Below, piece by piece: positions 1-6,588 of a stretch of DNA of 64,000 bases. The stretch covers positions 1 through 64,000 of the forward strand of contig JAHIQI010000070.1 of NCBI GenBank assembly GCA_018902755.1, written 5' to 3'. Below the pieces are notes generated by a model. That model did not search any database, was not told the origin of the DNA, and was given only the letters and a program-made list of their open reading frames with translations. The stretch is from Pseudomonadota bacterium (GTDB taxonomy: Bacteria; Desulfobacterota; Desulfarculia; Desulfarculales; Desulfarculaceae). Position numbers and translations under genes: made by a program. Numbering within the stretch: position 1 is the stretch's first letter; each line of letters opens with the position of its first letter.

Positions 1-34
1 CCCCGAAGCCATGATACAAGAGACTTGTGGACAT
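1..34 (-). CDS. Insertion-sequence transposase, N-terminus only (runs off left edge)
   Basis: Reading leftward from an ATG at 34, the frame gives MSTSLLYHGFG before the window ends. From memory, this opening is typical of a family of ISL3-like transposases common in deltaproteobacteria; the family name is a recollection, not a search result. A good ribosome-binding site, GAGGAGG, lies at 44-50, nine bases before the start, which supports a real start here. Only eleven codons are visible, so whether the gene is intact cannot be judged. Confidence 0.5.
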   Translation of the reverse strand, partial: MSTSLLYHGFG

Positions 35-138
35 GATGGGGCTCCTCCTCGATGAAAATAGCTAACATCAAAGAGGAAAACCTGATTGTCCACTTCATTG
101 CAACTCATCCAGGTACCCAAGATCCGGATGAACCATAT
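1..138 (-). mobile_element. Probable end of an insertion sequence entering from the left
   Basis: The segment contains the transposase start and its leader. Base composition changes sharply near 138, from mixed sequence to the very AT-rich stretch at 139-170. Read on the minus strand, the border begins TGGTTCATCCGGATCTTGGG, which could be the terminal inverted repeat. The partner repeat is outside the window, so the border is inferred only from the composition change and from the transposase start. Confidence 0.35.
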
Positions 139-164
139 TTTATTATTAATTTTTATTAGTTTTT

Positions 165-332
165 TTAATCTAACTGAAGGGTATATTTGTTACCCATATT
201 TGTGGTAGACACAAGTGCTTTGTTCTCTTTGTCATAAACTATATTTTCAGGTATTAGCCGTTTAGCAAAATCTGGATCGCTATCATACAATGTTGCGTAC
301 TTTTCTTTTAATTTACGTAAAAATAAGTTAAA
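165..332 (-). pseudogene. AT-rich gene relic, C-terminal fragment
   Basis: An open minus-strand frame of 55 codons ends in TAA at 165-167. It has no ATG and is closed upstream by TAA at 333-335. Its translation looks like ordinary soluble protein (for example KLKEKYATLYDSDPDF and KRLIPENIVYDKENK), unlike the low-complexity products of chance frames here. Codon use is strongly A/T-rich, unlike the rest of the window. I read it as the tail of a transferred gene left by rearrangement. I do not recognise the family. Confidence 0.4.
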
Positions 333-459
333 TTATGACTGCTGCTCTACAGCTGAATACACGGGTTGATCTGCTGGCCCTGGGGCTTATGTGGGGATGG
401 GGGGGATCGACGCTTAGAGTCGGGCTCTGGCGCTGCTATGGCGATGTTTTAAAGGGGGG

Positions 460-1158
460 CTACTTGTTGGGCTTCCACTCTCTGGCCAGGCGCTGGGCTT
501 CGGCTATTTGCTGGGGGGTCATTTTAGTAGCGATAATGTCGCGGTTTTTTAATGCGTCCTTGTTTCCTTGAGCCGCAGCCAGATTAAACCACATGTGGGC
601 TTTGACGTAGTCCTGGGGGACGCCTTGGCCTGTGTCGTACATTCCGGCCAGATTGTATTGAGCTTGGGCCTTCCCCTGCTCGGCTGCCTTGCGGACCCAG
701 TAGACGGCCATCTTGTAGTCCTTAGGCACGCCTTGGCCCTTGAAGTACGCCACGGCCAAGCTGTATTGGGCATTGGCGCTGTATTGGGCATTGGCGGCCC
801 CCTGCTCAGCTGCTTTGCGAAACCAGTAGACGGCCATCTTGTAGTCCCGAGGTACACCTTGGCCCTTTTTGTACATAGAGCCCAGGTTCCACTGGGCCAT
901 AGCGAATTCTTGGTCGGCCGCCTTACGGGTCCACTTGGCAGCCTGCTTGTAATCTTTAGGGACACCCATGCCACCGTGATACATCACACCCAAATATGCC
1001 TGTGAGACAGCCATTCCCTTTTGAGCCAAGGGTTTGAACTCCCGCAAGGCAGTTGCGTAGTCCCCCCGCACGAAGGCTTTAAGCCCCTCTAACTCGCCAG
1101 CCAAAACTGGTTGCGCCAGGCATAGGGCAAGAAACAGAACCAAAGCTATTTTTTTCAT
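460..1158 (-). CDS. Secreted Sel1-repeat (tetratricopeptide-like) protein
   Basis: This 232-residue protein has a signal peptide (residues 1-20, cleavage after VLA) followed by four Sel1-like repeats of about 36 residues, each with a G-GVP-DY turn such as KGQGVPKDY. Sel1 repeats form alpha-solenoid scaffolds for protein-protein contact, here in the periplasm or outside. The start is the ATG at 1158 because GGAGGGGG lies just upstream; an in-frame GTG at 1173 falls before that site. Repeat three carries an extra YSANAQ caused by an 18-bp tandem duplication (761-796). It sits beyond the operon terminator at 1199-1251, so it is probably transcribed separately. Its partner is unknown. Confidence 0.85.
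   Translation of the reverse strand: MKKIALVLFLALCLAQPVLAGELEGLKAFVRGDYATALREFKPLAQKGMAVSQAYLGVMYHGGMGVPKDYKQAAKWTRKAADQEFAMAQWNLGSMYKKGQGVPRDYKMAVYWFRKAAEQGAANAQYSANAQYSLAVAYFKGQGVPKDYKMAVYWVRKAAEQGKAQAQYNLAGMYDTGQGVPQDYVKAHMWFNLAAAQGNKDALKNRDIIATKMTPQQIAEAQRLAREWKPNK
761..796. repeat. Perfect 18-bp tandem duplication inside the Sel1 gene
   Basis: The unit CTGTATTGGGCATTGGCG occurs twice back to back (761-778 and 779-796). It keeps the reading frame and adds six residues (YSANAQ) between the helices of one Sel1 repeat. Confidence 0.9.
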
Positions 1159-1198
1159 GGTTTCCCCCTCCACGAAGTAGCCTCAGTCATCCTAGCAC

Positions 1199-1251
1199 AA
1201 AAAAAAGGCGACCCTGGCAGGCCAAAGGATTAACGGCCGCACCTGCCAGGG
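1199..1251 (-). terminator. Rho-independent terminator of the 1295-4384 operon
   Basis: A perfect 10-bp stem (CCCTGGCAGG at 1212-1221 with CCTGCCAGGG at 1242-1251) is followed on the minus strand by a run of eight or more T (1199-1206). It lies about 45 bases after the stop of the last operon gene. Confidence 0.75.
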
Positions 1252-1294
1252 CCACCACCCCCTGACCATAGATGGCGGCCAGGGGGCTTGATCT

Positions 1295-1579
1295 TTACCA
1301 GCTGAACACGCCAAGCTGGCCGAGGCGGTATTTTATGTTCACCATCGATTGCACGTCCCGGCGCTCCCTGGCATCAGCGTAGGCGGTCTTGAGCTTCTCC
1401 ACCTTGGCGGCCCTGGCCTGGTCCTCTTGGGGCTTGGCTCCCAGGGCGCTCTTGAGTTCGGCCACATTCTTGGCCTGCACCTTGGCATCAGGGTGCGCAG
1501 CCATGCGGGCCAGGTTCGCGCTAATGCCATGCTCGGCCACGATCTGCGCGGTTGCGGTTTCAATGTCAAAATCAGCCAT
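1295..1579 (-). CDS. Small hypothetical protein of the left-end element
   Basis: This 94-residue, probably helical protein is rich in Ala, Lys and Glu and has no motif I recognise. Its start overlaps the end of the preceding gene by eight bases, so it is the last gene of the minus-strand operon that begins near 4384. A terminator follows. The tight overlap and the position suggest a function tied to that element. Nothing in the sequence allows a specific role. Confidence 0.65.
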   Translation of the reverse strand: MADFDIETATAQIVAEHGISANLARMAAHPDAKVQAKNVAELKSALGAKPQEDQARAAKVEKLKTAYADARERRDVQSMVNIKYRLGQLGVFSW

Positions 1580-2171
1580 TGTTCACCACCCTCATTTGAC
1601 GGAAAGTTTGTTCAATCGTTTTGCTCACCAGGGCGTAGATATCGCCCCTCTGTGTTTCGTGGACTACACTGGGCAGAATTGCCCCGGACAACACGTCCTC
1701 GCCACGGCCAAGGAAATTCTTGGCCCGTTCCCAGGCAGGAAGGCCCATGCCGTTTTGTTGTAAACGGCCCATTTGAGCCACCGTCTCCAGGTACTCACCG
1801 GCCAGGGCTTGGAGCCTTGCGGCATGTTGTTCCCATTGGGCTTGACGCGCCCTGGCGGCGGCTTCGGCCTCAGTGCGGATGGCCAGGGCTATCGGGCGCA
1901 ACGGGCCGCTACCTTCAAGGGCTTCCATGAGGGCGCTCGCTTCGGTAGCTAACATTTCGTGTTCCGCGTCCAAAGTTTTAATCAGGGCCTGGGCTTCAGC
2001 CTGGGCCTTTTTGTCACCGGCCACGCTGGCAGCCTTAAAAGCGGCCATAGCCCTTTCCCTTTGGTTCCTGTTCGCGCTGGCGGCCTCGCTGGCCTGGGTG
2101 GCTCGCTGGCTCAGGTCGGCCTCGGTTGCCTCCAGCTTGGCCAGTAGTTCATCAAGCTTTTTATTGCTCAT
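1572..2171 (-). CDS. Coiled-coil hypothetical protein of the left-end element
   Basis: The predicted product is 199 residues. Residues 5-130 are strongly heptad-like (Leu, Glu, Lys and Ala rich), suggesting a long coiled coil; there are no cysteines and no signal peptide. I chose the ATG at 2171 (MSNKKLDELL) because AAAGGA lies shortly upstream; the frame is open further, to 2225. The C-terminal part, with SGAILPSVVHETQ, looks globular. Small coiled-coil proteins are common in phage and plasmid operons (scaffold or segregation roles), but no family is recognised. Confidence 0.65.
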   Translation of the reverse strand: MSNKKLDELLAKLEATEADLSQRATQASEAASANRNQRERAMAAFKAASVAGDKKAQAEAQALIKTLDAEHEMLATEASALMEALEGSGPLRPIALAIRTEAEAAARARQAQWEQHAARLQALAGEYLETVAQMGRLQQNGMGLPAWERAKNFLGRGEDVLSGAILPSVVHETQRGDIYALVSKTIEQTFRQMRVVNNG

Positions 2172-2231
2172 GTTGTCCTTTGCTCCTTTTCCAGGGTTTT
2201 TCTTTTCAAATGGGGTTGAAACCATTGCCCC

Positions 2232-2609
2232 CTAACACCCTGCTGGGTTAGAGGAGATCGGCTTTTCTAGGACCGAAAACCTTAATTTGGCCCCGAAACG
2301 AAATTGCTCTGGGGGGTGGCCACCGTGGCCTTTTAGTCTGGGGTTCTTGCCCAGGCGGTATAGGTGTAGGGAGCACTGGCCGCAGTCCAGCGTTTTGCCC
2401 GTGCAACTGGCCACCTCGGGGGCCGTCCCTACACAGGCGAGGCAAAAGCTGTGTATGGCTTTAAGGGGAGTTTCGGTTGCATGGGGGTTGCTCTTGCCAG
2501 CACGGAAAGGCCATAGCGAACAGCCGCGCGAAGGGCAGTTAGCGATGAGCGCTAACTGGCCACCCATGCACTCACGGCACTGGGAGCGTATTGATTTTAA
2601 ATAGCTCAT
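2232..2609 (-). CDS. Cys-rich protein with two tandem zinc-binding-type modules
   Basis: This 125-residue protein has two related modules. Module one is C11-x2-C14, C25, C30 followed by SLWPFRAGKSNP. Module two is C56-x2-C59, C69, C76, C79 followed by LHLYRLGKNP. The repeated pattern (CxxC, two further Cys, then an aromatic-Arg-x-Gly-Lys-x-Asn-Pro tail) resembles short single-module proteins that I recall from many phage and plasmid genomes; here it is doubled. The cysteines probably hold zinc. It lies inside the left-end operon, 13 bases after the 85-residue gene. Function is unknown. Confidence 0.65.
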   Translation of the reverse strand: MSYLKSIRSQCRECMGGQLALIANCPSRGCSLWPFRAGKSNPHATETPLKAIHSFCLACVGTAPEVASCTGKTLDCGQCSLHLYRLGKNPRLKGHGGHPPEQFRFGAKLRFSVLEKPISSNPAGC

Positions 2610-2622
2610 GTTCTGTGTCCTT

Positions 2623-2880
2623 CTATCGCCCGAGCCGTTCCATCTGGAGTTGCCGTCTGATCTCTTGCGATTGTGTTGGGGTGATTCTCAGCTCCTTTTC
2701 CATGGCCAAGCGGCGGGCGGTAACCGCTTTGAGCACGTCAATTTTCTCGTGCAAGGTCAGGGCGTCAAAGCGCTCCAACACTGCGTCCCTATCCCCGCCC
2801 ATCCACCAGGGCGCAGGGTCGGCCACCTGGGCGGCCTTGCGCTCCAGCTTGATTATTTTTGCGCGGCGTTTGTCTGTCAT
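2623..2880 (-). CDS. Small hypothetical protein of the left-end element
   Basis: This highly charged protein of 85 residues contains DPAPWWMGGDRDAV in the middle and a predicted helical C-terminus rich in Arg, Gln and Glu. Its ATG overlaps the stop of the DUF5681 gene by four bases (ATGA type), the usual sign of translational coupling. No family is recognised. Size and charge would fit a DNA-binding or terminase-associated phage protein, but that is only a guess from context. Confidence 0.6.
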   Translation of the reverse strand: MTDKRRAKIIKLERKAAQVADPAPWWMGGDRDAVLERFDALTLHEKIDVLKAVTARRLAMEKELRITPTQSQEIRRQLQMERLGR

Positions 2881-3341
2881 TGCGGCACCTCCAGGCGCAA
2901 ATGGGTTTCTAATTGCTCCAAGCGGGCATCCAGGTCATTGGTTTCGATTGACCGGCGCAGGGCCTCAAGTAGCTGGCCCAAGGGCTGGGCTTCCAGGGGG
3001 GTGATCTCACCTTGGCTAACAGCGGCTAGTAAGGTGGCCATTGCGGAAATCAAATCCTGCGGGCCGGTGATCTCAGGCAGGGCCAATCGAATGGGAACAT
3101 CTTTTCTGGGTGGTAGCAGCCGCTCCAGGCAGAGGCGGAGGGCTACCTGATCTCCGGCAAGGACCAGGTCGATGCAGCGGCGAACAAGGATTTCCACCTC
3201 GCCGTCCAGCATCTCCTGGGCCAGGATGGAGGCTTTGTTCCTGCTCCCCTTGGGACGTCCTGCAGGGTTCCCAGACTGGCCAGGCTGGAAGCCAGGTCGG
3301 CGCTGGGGTAATTGTTTATTCCTTGTTTTTGCAACGGTCAT
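2877..3341 (-). CDS. DUF5681 domain protein, phage/mobile-element type
   Basis: The product is 154 residues. The N-terminal third has the signature of DUF5681: FQPGQSGNPAGRPKGSRNK (about residues 18-36), a basic segment that begins proteins found mainly in prophages and mobile elements. The remainder is helical (LVRRCIDLVLAGDQVALR and similar). Function of the domain is not established; many neighbours in other genomes are terminases, so a packaging link is possible. It starts 14 bases after the putative replication gene and overlaps the next gene, so it belongs to the same operon. Confidence 0.75.
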   Translation of the reverse strand: MTVAKTRNKQLPQRRPGFQPGQSGNPAGRPKGSRNKASILAQEMLDGEVEILVRRCIDLVLAGDQVALRLCLERLLPPRKDVPIRLALPEITGPQDLISAMATLLAAVSQGEITPLEAQPLGQLLEALRRSIETNDLDARLEQLETHLRLEVPQ

Positions 3342-3355
3342 TATTCGAACTGCTC

Positions 3356-4384
3356 CTATTCTTCCTCCCTGAAGTTAGAATCAACGGCACACCAAAACTC
3401 CTCTTCAAACCCTTCATCACGGTCCAAAAAACGACCATAGTTGTTGATGCTGGCCTCTGCCCGCAGCCTTTCGTACTGGGGCATCACCACGTTGCCCTGG
3501 TCCACGGAGAGGGCGCTACGCCAGGCAGAGCGCACCAACTGGGTGACATGGGGCTTGGCGGTGCCTGTGCTGATGGGCTTACCGGTGCGGGTGCCCAGCA
3601 TTTTGTTGATGATGGCTGCGGCCAAACGGTCAAAATTCAAGGTTTTGAATTGAACGTACTTGCGCAGAACCTGGGGCTTTATGGAAAGGACGTTGCGCAG
3701 GGTGATGGCCATGGCTTTTAGGCGGGTACGGTTAAGCACCAGTTCAACGCGAATAACGCGCTGCCCATTGATTATTTTTTGATAGACACGATGCCCCTTG
3801 GCGGCGGTGCGGATATTGGTGGTGTAAAAGGTAAGGCCCTTGTAGCTGCCAGAAGGTTTGCTCTTGTGCTGGTACGTGAGGAATAGTTCTGACTTTATGC
3901 GCTGCTCGAGCAGGTAGGGCCATATCCCTGGTGCTGGCAAAACATCATAGGCAAACTCACCAAGAGATAGTTTGTGGCTGACTTTGAGCAAATCAAACAA
4001 TGATAAAAGGAACTCGATAAAGTCTGGAGTGGGGTCATGGACGGCCATAAATATCATGGGAAATACTGGTGATTTGGGCTGGGTAAGGAGGACCAACCCA
4101 ACACCAAACCCAGCGTTAAACATAGTGTCTGAGGAACGATAATTACCCTTAATGTAGCTGTGGCGTGTGCGCCTGGATCCAGCTTGTTCCAGTATTGTGA
4201 ATAACTGGAGCTGGACATCAGGTGCACAGCGTAGGCCCATATCGACCCTATCAACATGAAAGTTAATTGATTTGATGCTGTGGGTGGGGGTGGGCATGGA
4301 GTTAAACTTTCGGGGCATAATTATAGGGGACGGCATCAGCAGGTTGATCAGCCTGGGATTTCCTGCTGCGGCGTCCGTAGCCAT
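3356..4384 (-). CDS. Putative replication initiation protein (gene II/X or Rep_trans-like)
   Basis: The predicted product is about 342 residues. The middle contains GLTFYTTNIRTAAKGHRVYQ followed shortly by RVIRVELVLNRTRLKA. This arrangement (a GxTFY strand, an R-x-Y-x-K segment and an R-x-E-L-x-L strand) resembles replication initiators of filamentous phages and rolling-circle plasmids. I infer the family from this pattern only; the N-terminal part (SINFHVDRVDMGL) also fits. The start is uncertain: candidates are ATG 4384, 4336 and 4318 and TTG 4402, none with a clear ribosome-binding site. G+C is visibly lower than in the flanking chromosome. It is the first gene of the left-end operon and lies next to the truncated aldo/keto reductase. 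Confidence 0.5.
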   Translation of the reverse strand: MATDAAAGNPRLINLLMPSPIIMPRKFNSMPTPTHSIKSINFHVDRVDMGLRCAPDVQLQLFTILEQAGSRRTRHSYIKGNYRSSDTMFNAGFGVGLVLLTQPKSPVFPMIFMAVHDPTPDFIEFLLSLFDLLKVSHKLSLGEFAYDVLPAPGIWPYLLEQRIKSELFLTYQHKSKPSGSYKGLTFYTTNIRTAAKGHRVYQKIINGQRVIRVELVLNRTRLKAMAITLRNVLSIKPQVLRKYVQFKTLNFDRLAAAIINKMLGTRTGKPISTGTAKPHVTQLVRSAWRSALSVDQGNVVMPQYERLRAEASINNYGRFLDRDEGFEEEFWCAVDSNFREEE

Positions 4385-4495
4385 TGGCCGCCCGGGAGGC
4401 AATCACCTTCCCGCGAACCCTGAAAGGGACTACCGAATTGTTTAAACTACATTTGTGAAGCCCTGGCCCAGGGCATAACCTACTACGACTCGGCC

Positions 4496-5182
4496 GTGGC
4501 CTATGCCGGCAGCCAGGGCTATTACGGCGGCGTGTGGCGGGAGCGGCCCCAAGAGCGGGCCGGAATTTTCCAAACCAGCAAGTCGGCCCAGCGAACCCGC
4601 GACGGGGCCTGGGCCGAGTTGCAAGACACCCTGCGCACCATGGCCACCGACCACCTGGACTTGTGGCAGATACACGACCTGCGCGAACCCGACGAGTTCG
4701 ATGCAATAGCCGGGCCGGGCGGGGCATTGGAGGCCTTCGTGCGGGCCAAGGAGATGGGCCTGGTGCGCCACATCGGGGTCACCGGGCACCACGACCCCCG
4801 GTTGCTCACCAGGGCGGTGCTGTCCTGGCCGTTGGACGCGGTGCTCTTGCCGGTGAACCCGGTTGAGGCCTGCCTGGACGGCTTTTTAAACGAGACCCTG
4901 CCCGCCGCGCGGGAAAGGGGCCTGGCGGTCATCGCCATGAAGGTGTTGGGAGCGGGGCATTACCTGGCGCCCCAGGCGGGAGTGGACGCGCTCACCCTGA
5001 TCCGCTTCGCCCTGGCCCAGGCGGTGACCACGGTGATCGTGGGCTGCGCCGACCCGGCCCAGGTGCGGGAACTGTCGCGGTCGGGAGAGCTTGGCCCCCT
5101 GCCTCTGGCGGAGCAGGAGCGGCTCAAGGAGCTTTTCCGTCCCCAAGCCAGGCGGCTGGCCTTTTACCGGGGACGCTTCTAG
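4496..5182 (+). CDS. 5'-truncated aldo/keto reductase (probable pseudogene)
   Basis: Aldo/keto reductases are NAD(P)H-dependent (beta/alpha)8 enzymes. Homology starts abruptly at about 4454 (EALAQGITYYDSA), preceded in frame by unrelated residues back to a TGA at 4421. The usual first 35-50 residues, including the first barrel strand, are missing. The first in-frame start codon is GTG 4496, beyond the catalytic Asp. The frame otherwise keeps the catalytic set: Asp and Tyr in YYDSAVAYAG, Lys in FQTSKS and His in WQIHDL. The C-terminus is intact. The cut end faces the left-end element, so insertion or deletion at its border probably removed the 5' part. It could be a dead gene or be made from a fused transcript. 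Confidence 0.75.
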   Translation: MAYAGSQGYYGGVWRERPQERAGIFQTSKSAQRTRDGAWAELQDTLRTMATDHLDLWQIHDLREPDEFDAIAGPGGALEAFVRAKEMGLVRHIGVTGHHDPRLLTRAVLSWPLDAVLLPVNPVEACLDGFLNETLPAARERGLAVIAMKVLGAGHYLAPQAGVDALTLIRFALAQAVTTVIVGCADPAQVRELSRSGELGPLPLAEQERLKELFRPQARRLAFYRGRF

Positions 5183-5202
5183 GGCCAGGCTCAGGGCAAA
5201 GC

Positions 5203-5234
5203 AAAAGGCCGGCGGTCATGCACCGCCAGCCTTT
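5203..5234. terminator. Bidirectional hairpin terminator
   Basis: AAGGCCGGCGGT pairs with ACCGCCAGCCTT with one mismatch. A T-run follows on both strands (TTT on plus, TTTT on minus). It separates the plus-strand reductase from the convergent small lipoprotein gene. Confidence 0.55.
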
Positions 5235-5259
5235 GTAGGCTATCTAAGCGAAAAGGCCC

Positions 5260-5415
5260 CTAGCGCCAGGGGTCGTCCTGCCACTCGATCTGGTCCGCCG
5301 CCCGTTGCTCGGAGGCGGCGTCGTAGCCCGGAGGGGCTATGGTGGCGCATGCAGCGGCCATGTAGCCGATGGTGCAAAGCAACAATATCAGTCCTATCAA
5401 CCTTGTCGTGATCAT
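5260..5415 (-). CDS. 51-residue predicted lipoprotein
   Basis: This short gene encodes MITTRLIGLILLLCTIGYMA, then AACATIAPPGYD and an acidic tail ending DDPWR. The first 20 residues form a signal peptide and C23 sits in a lipobox-like MAAAC, so the protein is probably lipid-anchored and exported; the match to the lipobox is loose. AGGAGAGGG lies four bases before the ATG, a strong ribosome-binding site, and the frame has no competitor on the same strand. Small lipoproteins of this kind are often envelope stress or assembly accessories; no specific role can be given. Confidence 0.55.
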   Translation of the reverse strand: MITTRLIGLILLLCTIGYMAAACATIAPPGYDAASEQRAADQIEWQDDPWR

Positions 5416-5486
5416 TACCCTCTCCTGGCTTGCGACAGCCTAATATTGCCAAGGATAAGCCCATAACGCAACCACTTTGCTCATTA

Positions 5487-5515
5487 TGTACCATCGGGCC
5501 GCCTTAGGCTATAAT
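5487..5515 (+). promoter_or_regulatory. Sigma-70-type promoter of the DUF3187 gene
   Basis: A perfect -10 box TATAAT lies at 5510-5515, with a weak -35 (TGTACC, 5487-5492) at 17-bp spacing. Transcription would begin near 5522. The ATG at 5524 would then be almost leaderless, which supports the downstream ATG at 5551 with its GGGGGAGA site. Confidence 0.5.
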
Positions 5516-5550
5516 GCCTGGCCATGCAGTGCGTCGTCGGGGGAGACAAA

Positions 5551-6552
5551 ATGGTCAAGCAATGGTTTTGGGCGGTCGCGGCCCTGTTTTTTGCCTGTAT
5601 TTCGGCGACCGGTGTTGCCGTGGCGGGCCAGCCCGTACCGGCCAACCAACCTTTCACGGTGCCCAACCAATCCCCCCTGGCCCTGTCCCTGGTGCCCTTC
5701 ACCCCCAGCGCCGCGGCCCTGGACCCCAAGGGCAGCAGCAGCCTGAGCGTGACCGCGGCCTACTCCAGCATCTTCGTGCAACAAAGCTCGCGCGCGGCCA
5801 ACCTGGACCTGGACATGGAGCTGGGCTACGTGTCCCTGGGCTACGCCTACACCTTGCACCCCAGAGTGCGCCTGGGTGTTGAGCTTCCCGCCGCCTTTTA
5901 CTGGGGTGGCTTCCTGGACGGCTTCATCGAAAGCTACCACCGCGCCCTGGGGCTGCCCAATGGTGGGCGGGAAAACGCACCCCAGGATCGAGTGCGCTAC
6001 GACGTGAGCAGCCGAGGCAAGCGCATCGTCAGCCAGGACGGCTCCACCCAGGCGGTGGGCGACCTGAGGCTCAAGGGGGCCTGGATGCTCTGGCAGGGCG
6101 GCGGCCCGGCGCTCAGCCTTATGGGCCAGGTGAGCCTGCCCACCGGCGACCCGGACAAGGGCCTGGGCGCGGGCGGGGCCATCCCCGCCCTGGGCCTGAG
6201 CGGCGACTGGCCCCTGGGACGCTTTACCCTGAACGCCAACGCCATGTATTTCTATCTGGGCTCCACCAGCCTGCTGGACCCCCTGGAGCCGGACGACGTA
6301 TGGGCGGGCAGCCTGTCCCTGGGCTGGGCCTGGTCCGACGCCCTGACCCTCAGGGGACAGATCAACGGGGCCACCGCCCTGGTGCAGGACACCGGGGTGG
6401 AGGGCTTGGACAACGCCATGTTGCAGGTTCTGTTGGGGGTGCAGTTCAAACCATGCCAAGGCCAGTTGATCAGCCTGGCCTTTGCCGAGGACCTGGTCTA
6501 TTACACCAGCCCGGACTTCACTCTGAGCCTCAGCTGGGGCTGGGTGTTCTAA
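5551..6552 (+). CDS. DUF3187 family outer-membrane beta-barrel protein
   Basis: The product is 333 residues with a signal peptide (hydrophobic residues 3-27, cleavage near VAVAG). The body alternates short polar and aromatic strands (YVSLGYAYTLHPRVRLGVEL, FTLNANAMYFYLG) and ends in the aromatic residue of SWGWVF, the classic end of an outer-membrane barrel. It matches the DUF3187 family of uncharacterised envelope proteins of Gram-negative bacteria. The start is ATG 5551, supported by GGGGGAGA upstream and the promoter at 5510-5515. It is a single-gene unit ending in a hairpin. Confidence 0.8.
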   Translation: MVKQWFWAVAALFFACISATGVAVAGQPVPANQPFTVPNQSPLALSLVPFTPSAAALDPKGSSSLSVTAAYSSIFVQQSSRAANLDLDMELGYVSLGYAYTLHPRVRLGVELPAAFYWGGFLDGFIESYHRALGLPNGGRENAPQDRVRYDVSSRGKRIVSQDGSTQAVGDLRLKGAWMLWQGGGPALSLMGQVSLPTGDPDKGLGAGGAIPALGLSGDWPLGRFTLNANAMYFYLGSTSLLDPLEPDDVWAGSLSLGWAWSDALTLRGQINGATALVQDTGVEGLDNAMLQVLLGVQFKPCQGQLISLAFAEDLVYYTSPDFTLSLSWGWVF

Positions 6553-6588
6553 AAGACTCAATTATTCATTAATGAATCGTAGAGTCTT
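6553..6588. terminator. Hairpin between convergent genes
   Basis: AAGACTC (6553-6559) pairs with GAGTCTT (6582-6588), and the loop holds the palindrome ATTCATTAATGAAT (6565-6578). Short T-runs follow on each strand. It overlaps the 3' end of the minus-strand regulator and probably serves both genes. Confidence 0.5.

Noticed and set aside
52..159. Plus-strand 35-codon frame (MKIANIKEENL)
   Set aside because: No ribosome-binding site, and the opposite strand carries a better-supported transposase start and leader.
306..333. Possible XerC/XerD dif-like site
   Set aside because: Only the right arm (ATAAGTTAAAT) resembles a XerD arm; the left arm has no match and no copy exists at the other border.
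335..571. Plus-strand open frame of 78 codons
   Set aside because: It overlaps the Sel1 gene, has no ribosome-binding site and an odd Trp/Leu/Gly-rich composition.
1349..1930. Plus-strand frame opposite the left-end operon
   Set aside because: Mirror frame of the two minus-strand genes, without a start site and with Arg/Gly/Pro-rich shadow composition.
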